Of a stretch of DNA of 64,000 bases, positions 39,863-50,799 are shown one piece after another. The notes under the pieces were generated by a model, which was not told where the DNA came from, ran no database searches, and saw only the letters and a list, made by a program, of their open reading frames with translations. Position 1 is the first letter of the stretch; each line of letters begins with the position of its first letter. The position numbers and the translations under genes were made by a program. This DNA comes from Gracilaria caudata (taxonomy: Eukaryota > Rhodophyta > Florideophyceae > Gracilariales > Gracilariaceae), in NCBI GenBank assembly GCA_030374735.1, contig JASCIV010000002.1, positions 56,394-120,393 on the forward strand. The letters run 5' to 3'.

Positions 39863-42800
39863 CTAGTCAACTTGTCTTGAGGCCCCTTGCATTTCTCGAA
39901 TACGAGCCATTCGCTCACGCAAGGAATACGCCTTTCCCTTCGCTTCCTCTCCCGACGATTCCCTTTCCAACTCACCATTTTCCTTCTCACCCAGTCCTGG
40001 TCTTCCTGCAGCTTCTGTCTGACCTCTAGAAGTGGTTTGCAAACCATATCGAAGTTGGATCTCGTGCAAGCGTTTCAGATAAACCTGACCAGCACTGTTT
40101 GAAGACACAGCGTTACTGCCCTCCGACGGTGAAGACAAATTCGCATGCGCAGTAGATTTCGAATGAGATGTTATCCCATCACCTGATTCTGCCTCCAAAC
40201 CCATGCTTGTATGTTGAGAATTTGAGCTGGTTCCTATCCGTCGAAGTCCACTGCTGACAAACTCTCGAACCTCCATAGAACATTTATCTAGATGTGAATG
40301 AAGATCCACGTCCGGATAGGAGCGCAAAATAGACAGCAGAAACCGCAAAGACTCATCTGATTCGTCCGCAGGAACGATTCTCGAAAGCGCTTCTTCAATA
40401 AGGGCATTCCCTTCATACTCCTTATTTGGATGAACGGGTGTTGGCGCTCCAGAGGACGAAGGAAGGTCGCTCGGACTTTGCGTTTCTACATCTCGTAGAG
40501 TCATGTCAATGTAGTGTACTAGTTGAGACTTCTCTGGTTGCGGAATGAGCTCCAAGTTCTTTCGAATCCCGGAGCCAATTTCATCTATAATAGCGTTCAC
40601 GACGGTCTTCAAGAGTCGCATGGCAAACGTTTGATCTTCAGCCGAGGAATCTCCATCCCGCCGAACTGGATTGGCCATAAGGAATAAATGAATATCTCGA
40701 AGAAGCTCACTTACTCGACAGTTTGCAAAACCCCGTTTCGCAACCTTTGCGATGGATTTGATGCATATAGATGACTTGGCCACTGCAGAAGATTTCTCTG
40801 ACTCAGAGCCTTGAAAGGCTCTAATGTTTGTCAACAAAAGGTTGATAAGCGCGGTTAAAAGAAGGTTTTGATCACACGACTCCAGCACCTTCACAATAAC
40901 CAGGTTCACGCCTCTTCGCACCTGATCCCAATCTTCGACTCCGGTAACGGCTTGTGGAACCATAGCATTGAGTGCATTGCCCAACAAAAGCTCGACCGCC
41001 GACTGATCCAGTTGCCTCAAAAGATTTGGTTCACGAGCATACCTAATGACACCTTTGAGGAAGGACTTCAGTACGGCAGGATCGTCATCGAAGCCACATT
41101 GACGTTGAAGACGATCCAGCGTGTCACTAAAACAACGGAACAATTGAAGAAGAATTTCCGCCCCTGGTGAAGAAGTAATCAGATTTGAGTCCTTCTTCAA
41201 GTCATCAAATATTGAAGCAAGCCCAGATAGCTGTGTGTCACGATCAGCGTCCCTAAGTCTTGAAAGAATATCGAGGACACGCTTGCTTGATAGCTTCGAA
41301 ACCATATCCCCGTCTCTCTGCCTTGGGGGTAACATAGGCGTTTCTGGAACTCCCTCTCTTTGTAGTTCAGCCTTAGTTCTACGCGGAGTGCTCATGTTAA
41401 GAGAATCACTGATCGAAGTCAGCACACTGCTTGGAGGGGCCGGTGCCACTGAGAGTCGGAAGTCTTCGTTTCGAATGTCACTGGGGAATGGAGACTTCGG
41501 AGTGTGAGCCTCTATAACCTCGCTAGAGTCTTGTATATCTATCGGAGCGGCAACCTGACTCTCGGTTTCGTCATGAGCAGACCCAAGTTCTTGCTTCATT
41601 CCATTGATGACACTCGTTAATCGATCATCCAGAAGAGCTGCCTCTGAGTTTGATAGTTCACCAACTAAAGACCACAGGTCGTCGCCGAAATGCTCGTGCG
41701 CTCGTTCCAGACAGGCAGCGGCCGCGCAACCTGCTCCATCGTCTTCACCTCCAGCCACGCGACCTATAACTGGAAGAACTCCTGGCGGTAGTCCTGCCCC
41801 TGCATTGCATCGCTTGTCTATCAACTGGCAGATTTCAACCGAGATCTCGTTGTGGGCTCGTTCACTCATGGGTTGTCGCAAACATGAAGCGTACATGAAA
41901 AGGAGGATATCCCCATCAACGACATCTGCCACGGAAAGCAGACCAGAACGCATCGCTTCCCGGACAGAATCCCGGTAACTTCCGCATTTCTCGGCTAGCG
42001 GAGGAATCAACGCTGTTGCCTCGTACTCGCCAATTTTGAGACCAGAAGACATCAGAATTTCACACATGCTCGAAACGAAAGAAGCCAGCTTCACGAGAAC
42101 CGTAGGGGGCGTCTTGGAGTCTTCAATGCGACATGCGGCCCATCGAAAGAGAACATCAGCCACGTACACTAAGTTATCCGGGTTGCTGTCAAGCTCGGAT
42201 CCCACCATCTCAATTGCTTCCACATGCATTCTAAACCTGTTTGCGGGAGCCGTCAGCTTCTCTATTAGTTCACGCGAACAACACTCAGGAAGATCTTCCG
42301 CGATATCATCCAAGCTTTCCCCAATAATTGGGGGAACCTCTCCATTTGGTTCTGAAGCAGATAACTCATCCAGAAGCTTCACTCTCTTGTTCATAAACTT
42401 TTTCCCTCGAGCGTCTCTGCCACTGTTTTGCTTCAGCATTGGAGATGAAGAACGAGGTGTCTCGCTCGCTCTCGCGGTTTTTGTGACTGGAGTCACTCGT
42501 GCACTTAAAGGTCGCCGCCTCCTTATACTGCTCACTGGTGTCGAGTCATCAGTCAGTCCGGAAGGTCTACGACTCATTGGCGTTCTAGGAAGTGCCATAG
42601 AACGCGGTCGTTCTCTTGCAGATCTTGGTGTTGCTGAGACTGGTGGTTTTGATGCCTGAGAGGCTTCTTTGGGGCCGGTTTGTGTACCCCCACGATATTT
42701 CTCCAACGTAGACTGTAGCTGAAGACGAACCGATTTTGTAAGTGATAACACTTTGTTATCTATGGCGGGGAGTCCTACACTTCGCACCACTTGTTCTAGT

Positions 42801-45800
42801 ACCATATCCGCAAGGTGCCTGACTTCAGCAACGCGATCGCGTAAACAGACGAGACATGGATCAATCAAGCATGAGAGATCTTCTTGACTAGAATCGAAAG
42901 ACCCAATCTGTCCTTGAAGACGAGGAACCAACCAGTCAAGGTATTCCTTTCGTACGGTTGAGTTCAAAGACGAGAAGGGATGATGCGAGTGCGGGATCAC
43001 GGCAGACATCCCATATACCTCATAGAAAGTGTTCAAACATGCCATGGCTGCCTCACGAACGTTCTTCTTGATGTCAATGCAACCTTGACCTAAAACTACA
43101 GGTGCTAACACTTTGAGATGAACACTACCCCCGGGTCCCATGGCTCGAACCAATCGGCAAACTACTGAGTATGCCAGAGTCGCAAGATTTCGATTGCTGT
43201 CGTTCAATCGGGCTCGCATTGCAAGAATGATTTCTGAGCCAACGTTTGGCTTCACGAAATCGTTAGCAGCTTGAATTACACTAAGAAGATGCTCCAACGC
43301 CTCTTGTCTTCTCTTCCAGTTTGAGTTCTTCAAGTTCAGGAAAATTCGAGAACCCGGTGCAAAATGTGACGCAATTGAAACTCTCTGAGCGGGTACTGCT
43401 GGTGCGTTCTCAAACGCTTCTTGATTCATGCCGGAGCCTGACTTCAAATCATCTCTCGGTCTGATTGGACTCCTCCTTCTAGGCTGCTTCACAGAATGCT
43501 GAGATCTTCGAGTCGGTACTCTTTCCTTCGTCTCTGCCATCGGAGGACCCATCAGAGCTGTTGAAGGTTCTGGTTCTGGTCCTAGTGGCTGTTCTGGCTC
43601 TAATTCTAACTCCGACTTTGGCTCCTCTTCCTCGTCACGTTCTGGTCCTGGGCTAGCCTCTTGGTTCTCCTCTTCGCCTACAGTCGGGACACTGAACCGC
43701 TTCTTTCGAGTAGGGGGCTCTGGCTTTTGAGTATACTTTGGTATCTCCGTGTCAAAAACCTCTAAAACCTCTTGAGACGCTTCTGACTCTTCTAGTAACC
43801 GACGAAACTTTTCCTGACCTACTCTAACGGCAGCTTTGCATGCCATGGCGGCAGCAGAGTTCTTTGCTGCTGGCGCTGCGTTTGAAAGACCAAGAGCAGA
43901 AAGAGAAGCGAGGGCTTTTTCCGGAACCGGGGGAATACCAAAATCTTCCACAAGGGTCGCTCCCAGCTTCAGCATACCAATAAAGGCACGGCTATTTTTG
44001 GTCTCCCGAGCAGCCTCAAGAAGGGCCTCAGTGCAAAATCTCGGACTAGTCGACTCTGCGAAAGAAATCAGAGTTGAAGCGACCGCCTTCGCAGACTTGA
44101 TATCTCCAAGCTTTTCCATGCAAAGAAGAAGCAAAGGACGCAATGTTTTTCGTGGTGGAGGTGACGCACATTTTGTCGCAACGATGTCAAAAAGCTCAAG
44201 CTTGGGCTTTGCAGCAAGAAAGTTGCTGTCTGCCAAACCAGGTTCACAACTTAGTACGCCCAAGATAAGAGCAACCTCATCTTCCGAAAGCTTCTCCTTT
44301 TCACTCAACTGCGAAACAATGACAGATGCAGCCGCACCACGAGCTCGGAAGCTTTTCACGCTCCAGTTTCCGGGTTCAAACTCTTCGAACATTTCTGAAG
44401 CCTTTGTAAGCGCGTCTTGCGGTGTAATCGGAATCTCAACTTCGTCGTCGCTTTCAAGAGGCTCTTTTTTCTTTGCTTTTGGCTTTGATATGGGCTTCGG
44501 CGGAGTAGCTGTGTTACCCTTTGCTCCTGGCGTTCTCACTGTTTCGGTTGAGGGTCTTTTTGTTGCTTTAGAACGCGTATTTGCAGAAGGACCCGAGGAT
44601 GCTTTCGGCTTACTCGGAGCAGCTCTCGCAGGCTTTGGAATCTGTGCTACCATAGCTGCAATCTTCTCCTTTCGGGGCTTGTCCAGCTTTTCGGTGTACG
44701 CCAGAACATTCCTTTCTCCCACAAGCACTTGTAGTGCGGCAAGCCCATTGAGACCAGCATCCCTCACTTCAGGGGCTGAATCGTCAGTTGACTTCAAAAG
44801 TAATGATGCAAAGCATTTCAAAGGCGCTCCCTTAAGATCAGCGCCGGCAGTCCCAGTCTTCAAACATCTTCCGAGCCACGATAACAGCTCGAACCTTGCC
44901 TTCGGAGCCTTATGTTTCGCCGCAACGGATATTTCCTCCTGAAGCTCAACGATACGGATACATTTCTTGAGATGTAAGGCATCAAGCGCTTTCGCAATCG
45001 CGGCAATTACAATAGTGTTCTTCTCTTTGAGCTTTGTGAAGAGATCCACTGTCAATGCTTTGGCAACACCAGATGGGAAGTGCTTCTTCAAACCGCCAGC
45101 CATTGCAGTTACCAAGTTTGCAGCAGAGGCCACAACTTTGACATTGGAATCCTTCGCGATAATCTTTCTGATTCGCATAAAGACTTCTTGATAGGAAACA
45201 AGCGACAATCTTGCATCGCCTATCACGCTTGCAGCTTCTTCAAGAGCATCTTTTCTTGCCTTCCACTTCTTCCCATCGACAGCTGTATACCAATCTTTGT
45301 ATACGTTCTCCTCTATTTCTATCTTCATGGCAGAGATTTTCTCTATAAGATTGATCTCGAGCTCGGCTTCGGGTTCCTCCTCTTCGGCTAGCAGCTCACC
45401 AAAACCATCATCACCATCGTCTTCACCAGTGCCACCTGTGCGACGCGCACGCTGTTCCATGGAACGAGTGAGTTTCTTTGGTTGTGGCCGGTTAGCTTTT
45501 GTGTGGGTAGCGCAAGCAGCCTCAATCTCCTTGACTGTGACCTCCTTAGCCTTCTTGAGGGCAGCTTTGACAGGATCACCAGCCCATCGATGAAGTTGTA
45601 TGACAAGATTCTTCGCCGCGTTTCGAACCGCCTCTTGCGAATGGTTAAGAAGCGGCGGAATCTTCGCAACAATGGTCTTTATCGGAATTGCGCGACTTCC
45701 ATACGTCTCCAGAGCGACAGTGATAGACTCTACGGCGGCAGCTACAACTTTGGGCGTGCGATGATTGAAACCGACACTTGAGACCACATCTACCGCGACG

Positions 45801-46372
45801 TCACCCGCATCGGCGCCCACATACATGACAAAAGTGTCAATAGCTTTTGTCTTGTTAAGCGGTCTTCCAGTGAGCCCCTTTTCAGCGATAGCCTTGGCAA
45901 CGTCCGCCGCAGACTTTCGTACGAGTTGCGGAGGGGCGGTGTCCGCATACTTTGTGATCGCTTCAAAGGCAGCTAGTTGGGCTGCAGCGTTTGCATCCCG
46001 AGCCATCTTGCCGAGGAATGGAAAGAAGTCGGAGTAAATCTTACCATCTTCCGGAGCGACTGCGAACTTGTCTGCTATCTCCCGGTACACAGCTTCCCTA
46101 ACGCGCCAGTTCTTGTGAACGGCTCGTTCTGTGTACGGAAGTTTTGCTGCTGCCTTGACTATGTCATCCTGCGCCGCGCGCGCAGCAGCAGCATTGGCAT
46201 CCATATTGTACAGATGCTCACCAAATGTTATGTGGTGCTGGGCGTTAATATGCTCGAAGCGCGATAGCAGACCGGGGGTAGCGTCAGCGGCAGCCACATG
46301 CGTGCGTGAGAAAGGGGGGGTTGAGGCGGAACAGGGGTTGAATAGAGGCGTATAAAGTTGGAAGGAGGGCAA
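39863..46372 (-). CDS. MOR1: XMAP215/MOR1/ch-TOG microtubule polymerase (2169 aa, or 2113 from Met57)
   Basis: Giant TOG-domain protein that binds tubulin and drives microtubule growth. TOG1 is clear: KLPYTERAVHKNWRVREAVY, followed by HEAT-like repeats and LVIQLHRWAGDPVKAALKKA. TOG2 begins ISAMKIEIEENVYKDWYTAV with KKWKARKDALEEAASV. Further TOG arrays follow (for example FEPGNWSVKSFRARGAAASV and LKNSNWKRRQEALEHLLSVI), separated by Pro/Ser/Arg/Glu-rich linkers. The C-terminus YLKRLHEIQLRYGLQTT is the family's usual late motif. ATG 46204 (MDANAAAARAAQ) fits the family start better than 46372. No intron over 6.5 kb. Long frames on the opposite strand are shadows. Confidence 0.95.
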   Translation of the reverse strand: MPSFQLYTPLFNPCSASTPPFSRTHVAAADATPGLLSRFEHINAQHHITFGEHLYNMDANAAAARAAQDDIVKAAAKLPYTERAVHKNWRVREAVYREIADKFAVAPEDGKIYSDFFPFLGKMARDANAAAQLAAFEAITKYADTAPPQLVRKSAADVAKAIAEKGLTGRPLNKTKAIDTFVMYVGADAGDVAVDVVSSVGFNHRTPKVVAAAVESITVALETYGSRAIPIKTIVAKIPPLLNHSQEAVRNAAKNLVIQLHRWAGDPVKAALKKAKEVTVKEIEAACATHTKANRPQPKKLTRSMEQRARRTGGTGEDDGDDGFGELLAEEEEPEAELEINLIEKISAMKIEIEENVYKDWYTAVDGKKWKARKDALEEAASVIGDARLSLVSYQEVFMRIRKIIAKDSNVKVVASAANLVTAMAGGLKKHFPSGVAKALTVDLFTKLKEKNTIVIAAIAKALDALHLKKCIRIVELQEEISVAAKHKAPKARFELLSWLGRCLKTGTAGADLKGAPLKCFASLLLKSTDDSAPEVRDAGLNGLAALQVLVGERNVLAYTEKLDKPRKEKIAAMVAQIPKPARAAPSKPKASSGPSANTRSKATKRPSTETVRTPGAKGNTATPPKPISKPKAKKKEPLESDDEVEIPITPQDALTKASEMFEEFEPGNWSVKSFRARGAAASVIVSQLSEKEKLSEDEVALILGVLSCEPGLADSNFLAAKPKLELFDIVATKCASPPPRKTLRPLLLLCMEKLGDIKSAKAVASTLISFAESTSPRFCTEALLEAARETKNSRAFIGMLKLGATLVEDFGIPPVPEKALASLSALGLSNAAPAAKNSAAAMACKAAVRVGQEKFRRLLEESEASQEVLEVFDTEIPKYTQKPEPPTRKKRFSVPTVGEEENQEASPGPERDEEEEPKSELELEPEQPLGPEPEPSTALMGPPMAETKERVPTRRSQHSVKQPRRRSPIRPRDDLKSGSGMNQEAFENAPAVPAQRVSIASHFAPGSRIFLNLKNSNWKRRQEALEHLLSVIQAANDFVKPNVGSEIILAMRARLNDSNRNLATLAYSVVCRLVRAMGPGGSVHLKVLAPVVLGQGCIDIKKNVREAAMACLNTFYEVYGMSAVIPHSHHPFSSLNSTVRKEYLDWLVPRLQGQIGSFDSSQEDLSCLIDPCLVCLRDRVAEVRHLADMVLEQVVRSVGLPAIDNKVLSLTKSVRLQLQSTLEKYRGGTQTGPKEASQASKPPVSATPRSARERPRSMALPRTPMSRRPSGLTDDSTPVSSIRRRRPLSARVTPVTKTARASETPRSSSPMLKQNSGRDARGKKFMNKRVKLLDELSASEPNGEVPPIIGESLDDIAEDLPECCSRELIEKLTAPANRFRMHVEAIEMVGSELDSNPDNLVYVADVLFRWAACRIEDSKTPPTVLVKLASFVSSMCEILMSSGLKIGEYEATALIPPLAEKCGSYRDSVREAMRSGLLSVADVVDGDILLFMYASCLRQPMSERAHNEISVEICQLIDKRCNAGAGLPPGVLPVIGRVAGGEDDGAGCAAAACLERAHEHFGDDLWSLVGELSNSEAALLDDRLTSVINGMKQELGSAHDETESQVAAPIDIQDSSEVIEAHTPKSPFPSDIRNEDFRLSVAPAPPSSVLTSISDSLNMSTPRRTKAELQREGVPETPMLPPRQRDGDMVSKLSSKRVLDILSRLRDADRDTQLSGLASIFDDLKKDSNLITSSPGAEILLQLFRCFSDTLDRLQRQCGFDDDPAVLKSFLKGVIRYAREPNLLRQLDQSAVELLLGNALNAMVPQAVTGVEDWDQVRRGVNLVIVKVLESCDQNLLLTALINLLLTNIRAFQGSESEKSSAVAKSSICIKSIAKVAKRGFANCRVSELLRDIHLFLMANPVRRDGDSSAEDQTFAMRLLKTVVNAIIDEIGSGIRKNLELIPQPEKSQLVHYIDMTLRDVETQSPSDLPSSSGAPTPVHPNKEYEGNALIEEALSRIVPADESDESLRFLLSILRSYPDVDLHSHLDKCSMEVREFVSSGLRRIGTSSNSQHTSMGLEAESGDGITSHSKSTAHANLSSPSEGSNAVSSNSAGQVYLKRLHEIQLRYGLQTTSRGQTEAAGRPGLGEKENGELERESSGEEAKGKAYSLRERMARIREMQGASRQVD

Positions 46373-47136
46373 GCGAAAGCGCTCGGGGAGTCGCGGGACG
46401 CGCAGTGGAGGCGAGCGCGGCGGAACACGCGCTGGTATTGGTCGCGGATGAAGTTAGGACCAAAGGTCAACGTCGAGCGGAACAACGGAAATGGCACTGC
46501 TGGTCGAGGGAGCGGCAGCGGCACAGTTCCAGCGCGCGTGTAATGGAGGGGCGAATAGCTTCAAGGCAAGCCCAATTTGAATGTTTGAACGCTTTGAATA
46601 TTTTACCCTTTTTGGCGCGCTTTGTTCGGATTTCCCTGGTACGAACTGGTTCCTGTCGCGATGGACTGCGATCAGTCCTGATTGGGGGACTATAGTCATC
46701 TACCCTCTCTCTCCATTGGTCAAGAGCATGCAAATACAAAGGTGTTAGTCACACCGAGCGACTTATAAAGCCAACTTAAAGGCAACTCCTTCATCGTTTC
46801 GCCGCAGTCAGTGCAGGACAAGCAAATAGCCATGATAGGCGTCTTTCGCCTTCGGTTCTATGATTCTATTTGGCATACCGGTTTCCAGCTTCCGATGACT
46901 TGAAGTCTCCCTCATCCAGCATAACTGCTCGCAAGCAACAGTTAGGGAGGGCAAGCGGTTAAAAATTAAACTGAAGCAGTCTCTTCCGCTCCCTGACAAC
47001 ATCACCATGATGGGCATGCGCAGCGCCCCGAAGACCAAAATCGAACATATTGAGAACGTTCTTTCCCCTTGCGTTCTATCAGTTCCCCTATTACAGCTCA
47101 GACAAGACAATACGTGCAAATGAAGTACAGCGATTT
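46373..47136. other. Intergenic region upstream of MOR1
   Basis: GC-rich near the MOR1 start. A plus-strand TATAAAG occurs at about 46350-46356 and another at about 46764, but neither faces a gene I recognise. Nothing else is supported. Confidence 0.45.
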
Positions 47137-48693
47137 TCAGGGAGGCTGCCATGTCGAAATCGGCGTCCATGTATCATGCATGGGTCTTACTGCGAATCTG
47201 GACGCACCATCCTCCGTTATCCAGCTCCGAGATTGACAAACCTTGTCATAATACTTCCAACCGGTTCGTTCATATTGTACAAGGTATTGCATTTCTTCCA
47301 TTTCTTGCTGTCTTCCCCTTCTCGCTCGGGACGCCAATGATCTCGCTATCACTTCTAACGCCACACCGACAACCACAGCTAGAGAGGACACTGCCATGAA
47401 CACGATGCCGATTTTTTGGGCGTTGTGGTTAACTCGGCAGGTAGCGATCCACATCTCAGCGGCAATCGTGTCTTTCTCAAAAGTATCGCCTATACGAGTT
47501 ACAACCTCCGTAAAACGCGCATTGCCAATGCTCCAAAGCTCAATACCTTTTATGAGCATTGGCAAAGCGGTTAACACATCGCTGAGTAGAACATACGTCA
47601 CCAATTTCCACTTCTCGCAATTAGTGACCAACGAAATCGGAACCAAGTTCAGCACTAAGGGAAACGCAAGTACAGCAGTATTAGAGGCCAATATGACGTC
47701 CTCCATCTGCTGCGCAAAATTAGATCCCTTTGCTAATGCCGCCTTCAACCCCACATTCTCATGGGCGGTTGACGGTTCAAACCGAGAGAAAGGATTGACT
47801 GCACCACCCCATGTAGCGATAATAGTCGTAGCGCGGTCGGTGACGCTATGCTCTTCGCCGGTGCCGGGGTTAATTGGTAGAGTCATTAAAGCAGGCACAA
47901 TTGTTCCGTTCGCAACACGGTGAACTTCGGCTATCGTTATGCGTTCGCCATCCGGAAGATGCAGTTGGCTAGGCTGACTTGTCAGACCAACAGAAGCGCA
48001 CCATTTTCCTTGTAAGCGAAAACCGCCAAAGTTGTTCAAAGTACAAGTCTGCGATGGAAACTCAAACGGCAGACTGACATCAACTTCTGCATTCGTCCAG
48101 TTTCCTACGGTCTCAAGCATGATGCGATATGCATGTCTGCCCACGGCTTCAGATCCTAATCCAGCAGTTTCTCGCATTTGTTCGGCAGAAAGCGGAAATG
48201 AAGGTGGAACGCCGTAATAGTCGGTGATGCAGGAAGACCCATTAACTTCAGAAACGGGCCATCCGCGGTTTGAGGCAACGTTATGTGTGGAGGCATGCCA
48301 TGACGCAGGTCGGACATTACATGCCCGACCGAAATCGATCGAACTACTGTTTCGGCGAGCAAGGCTGACTTGTTCTTCAACCGAAGACAAATAGTCGGTG
48401 AGTAGACCAAGGGCGTCAACGTAGTCGGGATCATTCTGCAGGTGTTTGGCGATGGGCGCAGTGTCGGAAATGGCAAAAAGACGACCCTCAGCCCCAGGAG
48501 GAAGGTTCACTGACAGGTTCTGGCTATTTGGTGGTGGGTTAATCTTAACTGGTCGAGTATGGCACGTGAGAAACAACAGAACAAGTACGCATAGAAACAA
48601 AGTTGATGTATCTGCAGTGCAAGGAAGAATAGGCTCAAGAGGCGCTCGGAACCTGCACGACATTTTCTCCATAATGATGAGGACATAAAGCAA
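47137..48693 (-). CDS. Orphan membrane protein with large extracytoplasmic domain (518 aa)
   Basis: No family recognised. Met8 or Met11 are plausible alternative starts. An N-terminal hydrophobic helix (TLFLCVLVLLFLTC) is a signal peptide or anchor. Residues about 50-345 carry several Cys and N-glycosylation sequons (NSS, NGS, NWT, NGT), so probably lie outside the cytosol. Three hydrophobic segments follow (AVLAFPLVLNLVPISLV; WKLVTYVLLSDVLTALPML; IGIVFMAVSSLAVVVGVAL). The tail is cytosolic, basic and aromatic. Single uninterrupted frame of 1.5 kb, so real despite lack of homologues in memory. Confidence 0.75.
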   Translation of the reverse strand: MLYVLIIMEKMSCRFRAPLEPILPCTADTSTLFLCVLVLLFLTCHTRPVKINPPPNSQNLSVNLPPGAEGRLFAISDTAPIAKHLQNDPDYVDALGLLTDYLSSVEEQVSLARRNSSSIDFGRACNVRPASWHASTHNVASNRGWPVSEVNGSSCITDYYGVPPSFPLSAEQMRETAGLGSEAVGRHAYRIMLETVGNWTNAEVDVSLPFEFPSQTCTLNNFGGFRLQGKWCASVGLTSQPSQLHLPDGERITIAEVHRVANGTIVPALMTLPINPGTGEEHSVTDRATTIIATWGGAVNPFSRFEPSTAHENVGLKAALAKGSNFAQQMEDVILASNTAVLAFPLVLNLVPISLVTNCEKWKLVTYVLLSDVLTALPMLIKGIELWSIGNARFTEVVTRIGDTFEKDTIAAEMWIATCRVNHNAQKIGIVFMAVSSLAVVVGVALEVIARSLASRARRGRQQEMEEMQYLVQYERTGWKYYDKVCQSRSWITEDGASRFAVRPMHDTWTPISTWQPP

Positions 48694-50799
48694 GATGATT
48701 GTGAAATACGCGGAGACTCTTACCCTTGAGCTGCTTTTTAGTGCGTCACTGTAGCTGGAGACCGGTGCATCACGATAATACGTGTGGCCAAGTGAAGATA
48801 TTTCATCAACTCGATTCTTATTTCTAACGCAGCAACTGCCGAGGATTACGTGTATCGAAGAATGGTGGTTTGCGAGAGTGACGACTATCTATTGGTCTTC
48901 CCTTTCAAGTGCGCACTGTATGGTACGACGGTACAAGGGTAGAACGTTAGCAGCAACCGTCGCAATCCGTCACTATTGTTATCCTTATACCCTTGTAACA
49001 GGTTTCCGATCGCTCGTGGCTGCAACGAGGAGACGATGCTCCTCCTTCATCTCGTGTGTAAGCTGCATAGCTGGATCAAATAGCTGGTTCCCTCGTCAAG
49101 GTGGTAAGTTAACCAATCAGCACTTGGGAGGGACGAACGAAGACAGCCCAAACAGACAGAGTGTATCACACGGAGCAGATCTTGCAAGATTTGACAATCT
49201 TACTTCGGAGCATGTTCACTGTAAACAGCCAAAATGAGGTGTATGGCTACAACAACGCTACCAGACTTTGGTAGCCAAAGTCATCAGCCATAGAACGCTA
49301 CAGGCTGGCGTTAGCTCTGTGAGCAATTTCTCGCACGAAACAGCTTCCATTGAGTCGCTGACCGTAACCCAATGACAACACGATGTTGGAGTTCTTGTTT
49401 GTTGAAAACGATTGTCCAGACTGCGGCCTCCTGCCTGAAGTCATATCATCAGAAAAATGATGGTGTAGGATCCTCCTGGAAGTGGCAAGCGCATTCAAAG
49501 AATTCGTTTTCAAAGAGATTGCGAACTCGCTTACCCCAGCATTTTGGGATTGCTACCAGAGTTCTCTATTTATAAGCACACAAGCCTAATTCTGACTTTG
49601 CGTCGAGCTGGCAGAGTTCAAAAGTTTTAAGGATACTTTCTTCTTCTTCTTTATTGTGGAAGTTGTGTTCTAATTCCTAACACAGCCAAGCAGCACCTAA
49701 AGGTACTTCTCTCTCCTTAAAGAGGCCAGAAATCGACGTGGCGCATCCAATATCAAATCTCTAAGTGACTTTTGGCGGTACTCTCGACGTCTAAGGATAC
49801 TTTAATCTTTAATCAAGAGTGGGGTAGCAGGCTGCTAGTAGCTAAGCAGTCCCAGATGCTAGGCCAAGGTGGCCCTCGACGAAGGTCTTCGACAAAGTTA
49901 GGAGAATGAAGTGCGTTACAGGTTGGAACACTTTTGTAGCAATGCAAAGCCACTGTCCCTTCGCTTCGTAGGATACAAGAGGCTTTTTGTAGTCACAAAC
50001 TAGATTGCTACTTTCTCAAATAGATGAGAGCACCGAATGATTCAAGCATTTAGTTTCACTGGTTTCTTATATTCTGGGCGCCTGGCGGTTCCACTTCTAC
50101 CCTTCGGAAATCTCTGTCTACAGACACCTTCTTACAAGCAGCCGCGTAATCAAGCATTCTACGCGAGTTGTGCGGAACATGGACTCTACAGAGTTCTTCG
50201 TCATGCTTGAGCCAGATGTAAGATCTGCCCACTTTTTAATTGCTTCGGATTCTAGTTTGGAAGACACCCAACTGCATTTGTCTTCTTCAGAAGAAGTTCT
50301 TCTGCTCGAAAGCTCTCCCAGCAATCTTCCCGTCTCCGACACCAAGAAAGTTCAAGCTTATTGTCGCTGTGGTACTACCATAAGACCTTACTCGTCCCGT
50401 TCAGGGTGTCTCTGTTGAACAATACTGTGCAACTTGCAACAGCCATGTCCACTTCGAAGGCTGCAAGGACTTACATAGAGAAACATAAGAGCCAGAACGG
50501 TGTCTGCTTGGTGTGGTTAGATTGATGATGGCGCCATGTAATGTAGCAAAGAAACCATAAAGAGGACATATCAGCTCAGTTCCACACTAAACCTTGAAAG
50601 CGCTTTTTTCTTCATCAACTCTTTCCGACTGTGTCTGGAACGCTATTCGGAAAACTGGCTCGCACGTCTTCTAACCGCTCCGGAAGTTGTTTGTCTTCAG
50701 AAAAAGCTGTGGATTCAAGAGTTAACTGCGAAGTGCAGGGCGACATGCTTGAAACAGCGGACGGTTTACAGGATGTCACTGACATGATGTCAGATGTAT
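48694..50799. other. Repeat-rich intergenic region
   Basis: Contains a small inverted pair of the TACAAGGGTA terminus (48932-48997), a hairpin GCTACCA...TGGTAGC near 49256-49275, and scattered low-complexity sequence. No gene is supported. Confidence 0.5.
48932..48997. mobile_element. 66-bp element with inverted termini TACAAGGGTA/TACCCTTGTA
   Basis: TACAAGGGTA at 48932-48941 faces TACCCTTGTA at 48988-48997. The bases inside the right terminus (GTTATCCTTA) match those beside another copy at about 2731 and the left part of the 29.2-kb element. It is the most complete small member of the family in this window. Confidence 0.5.

Noticed and set aside
43836..44942. 368-codon open frame opposite the TOG gene
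   Set aside because: It is antisense to a clearly conserved coding region and its Ser/Ala/Phe-rich composition is what the complement of that reading produces.
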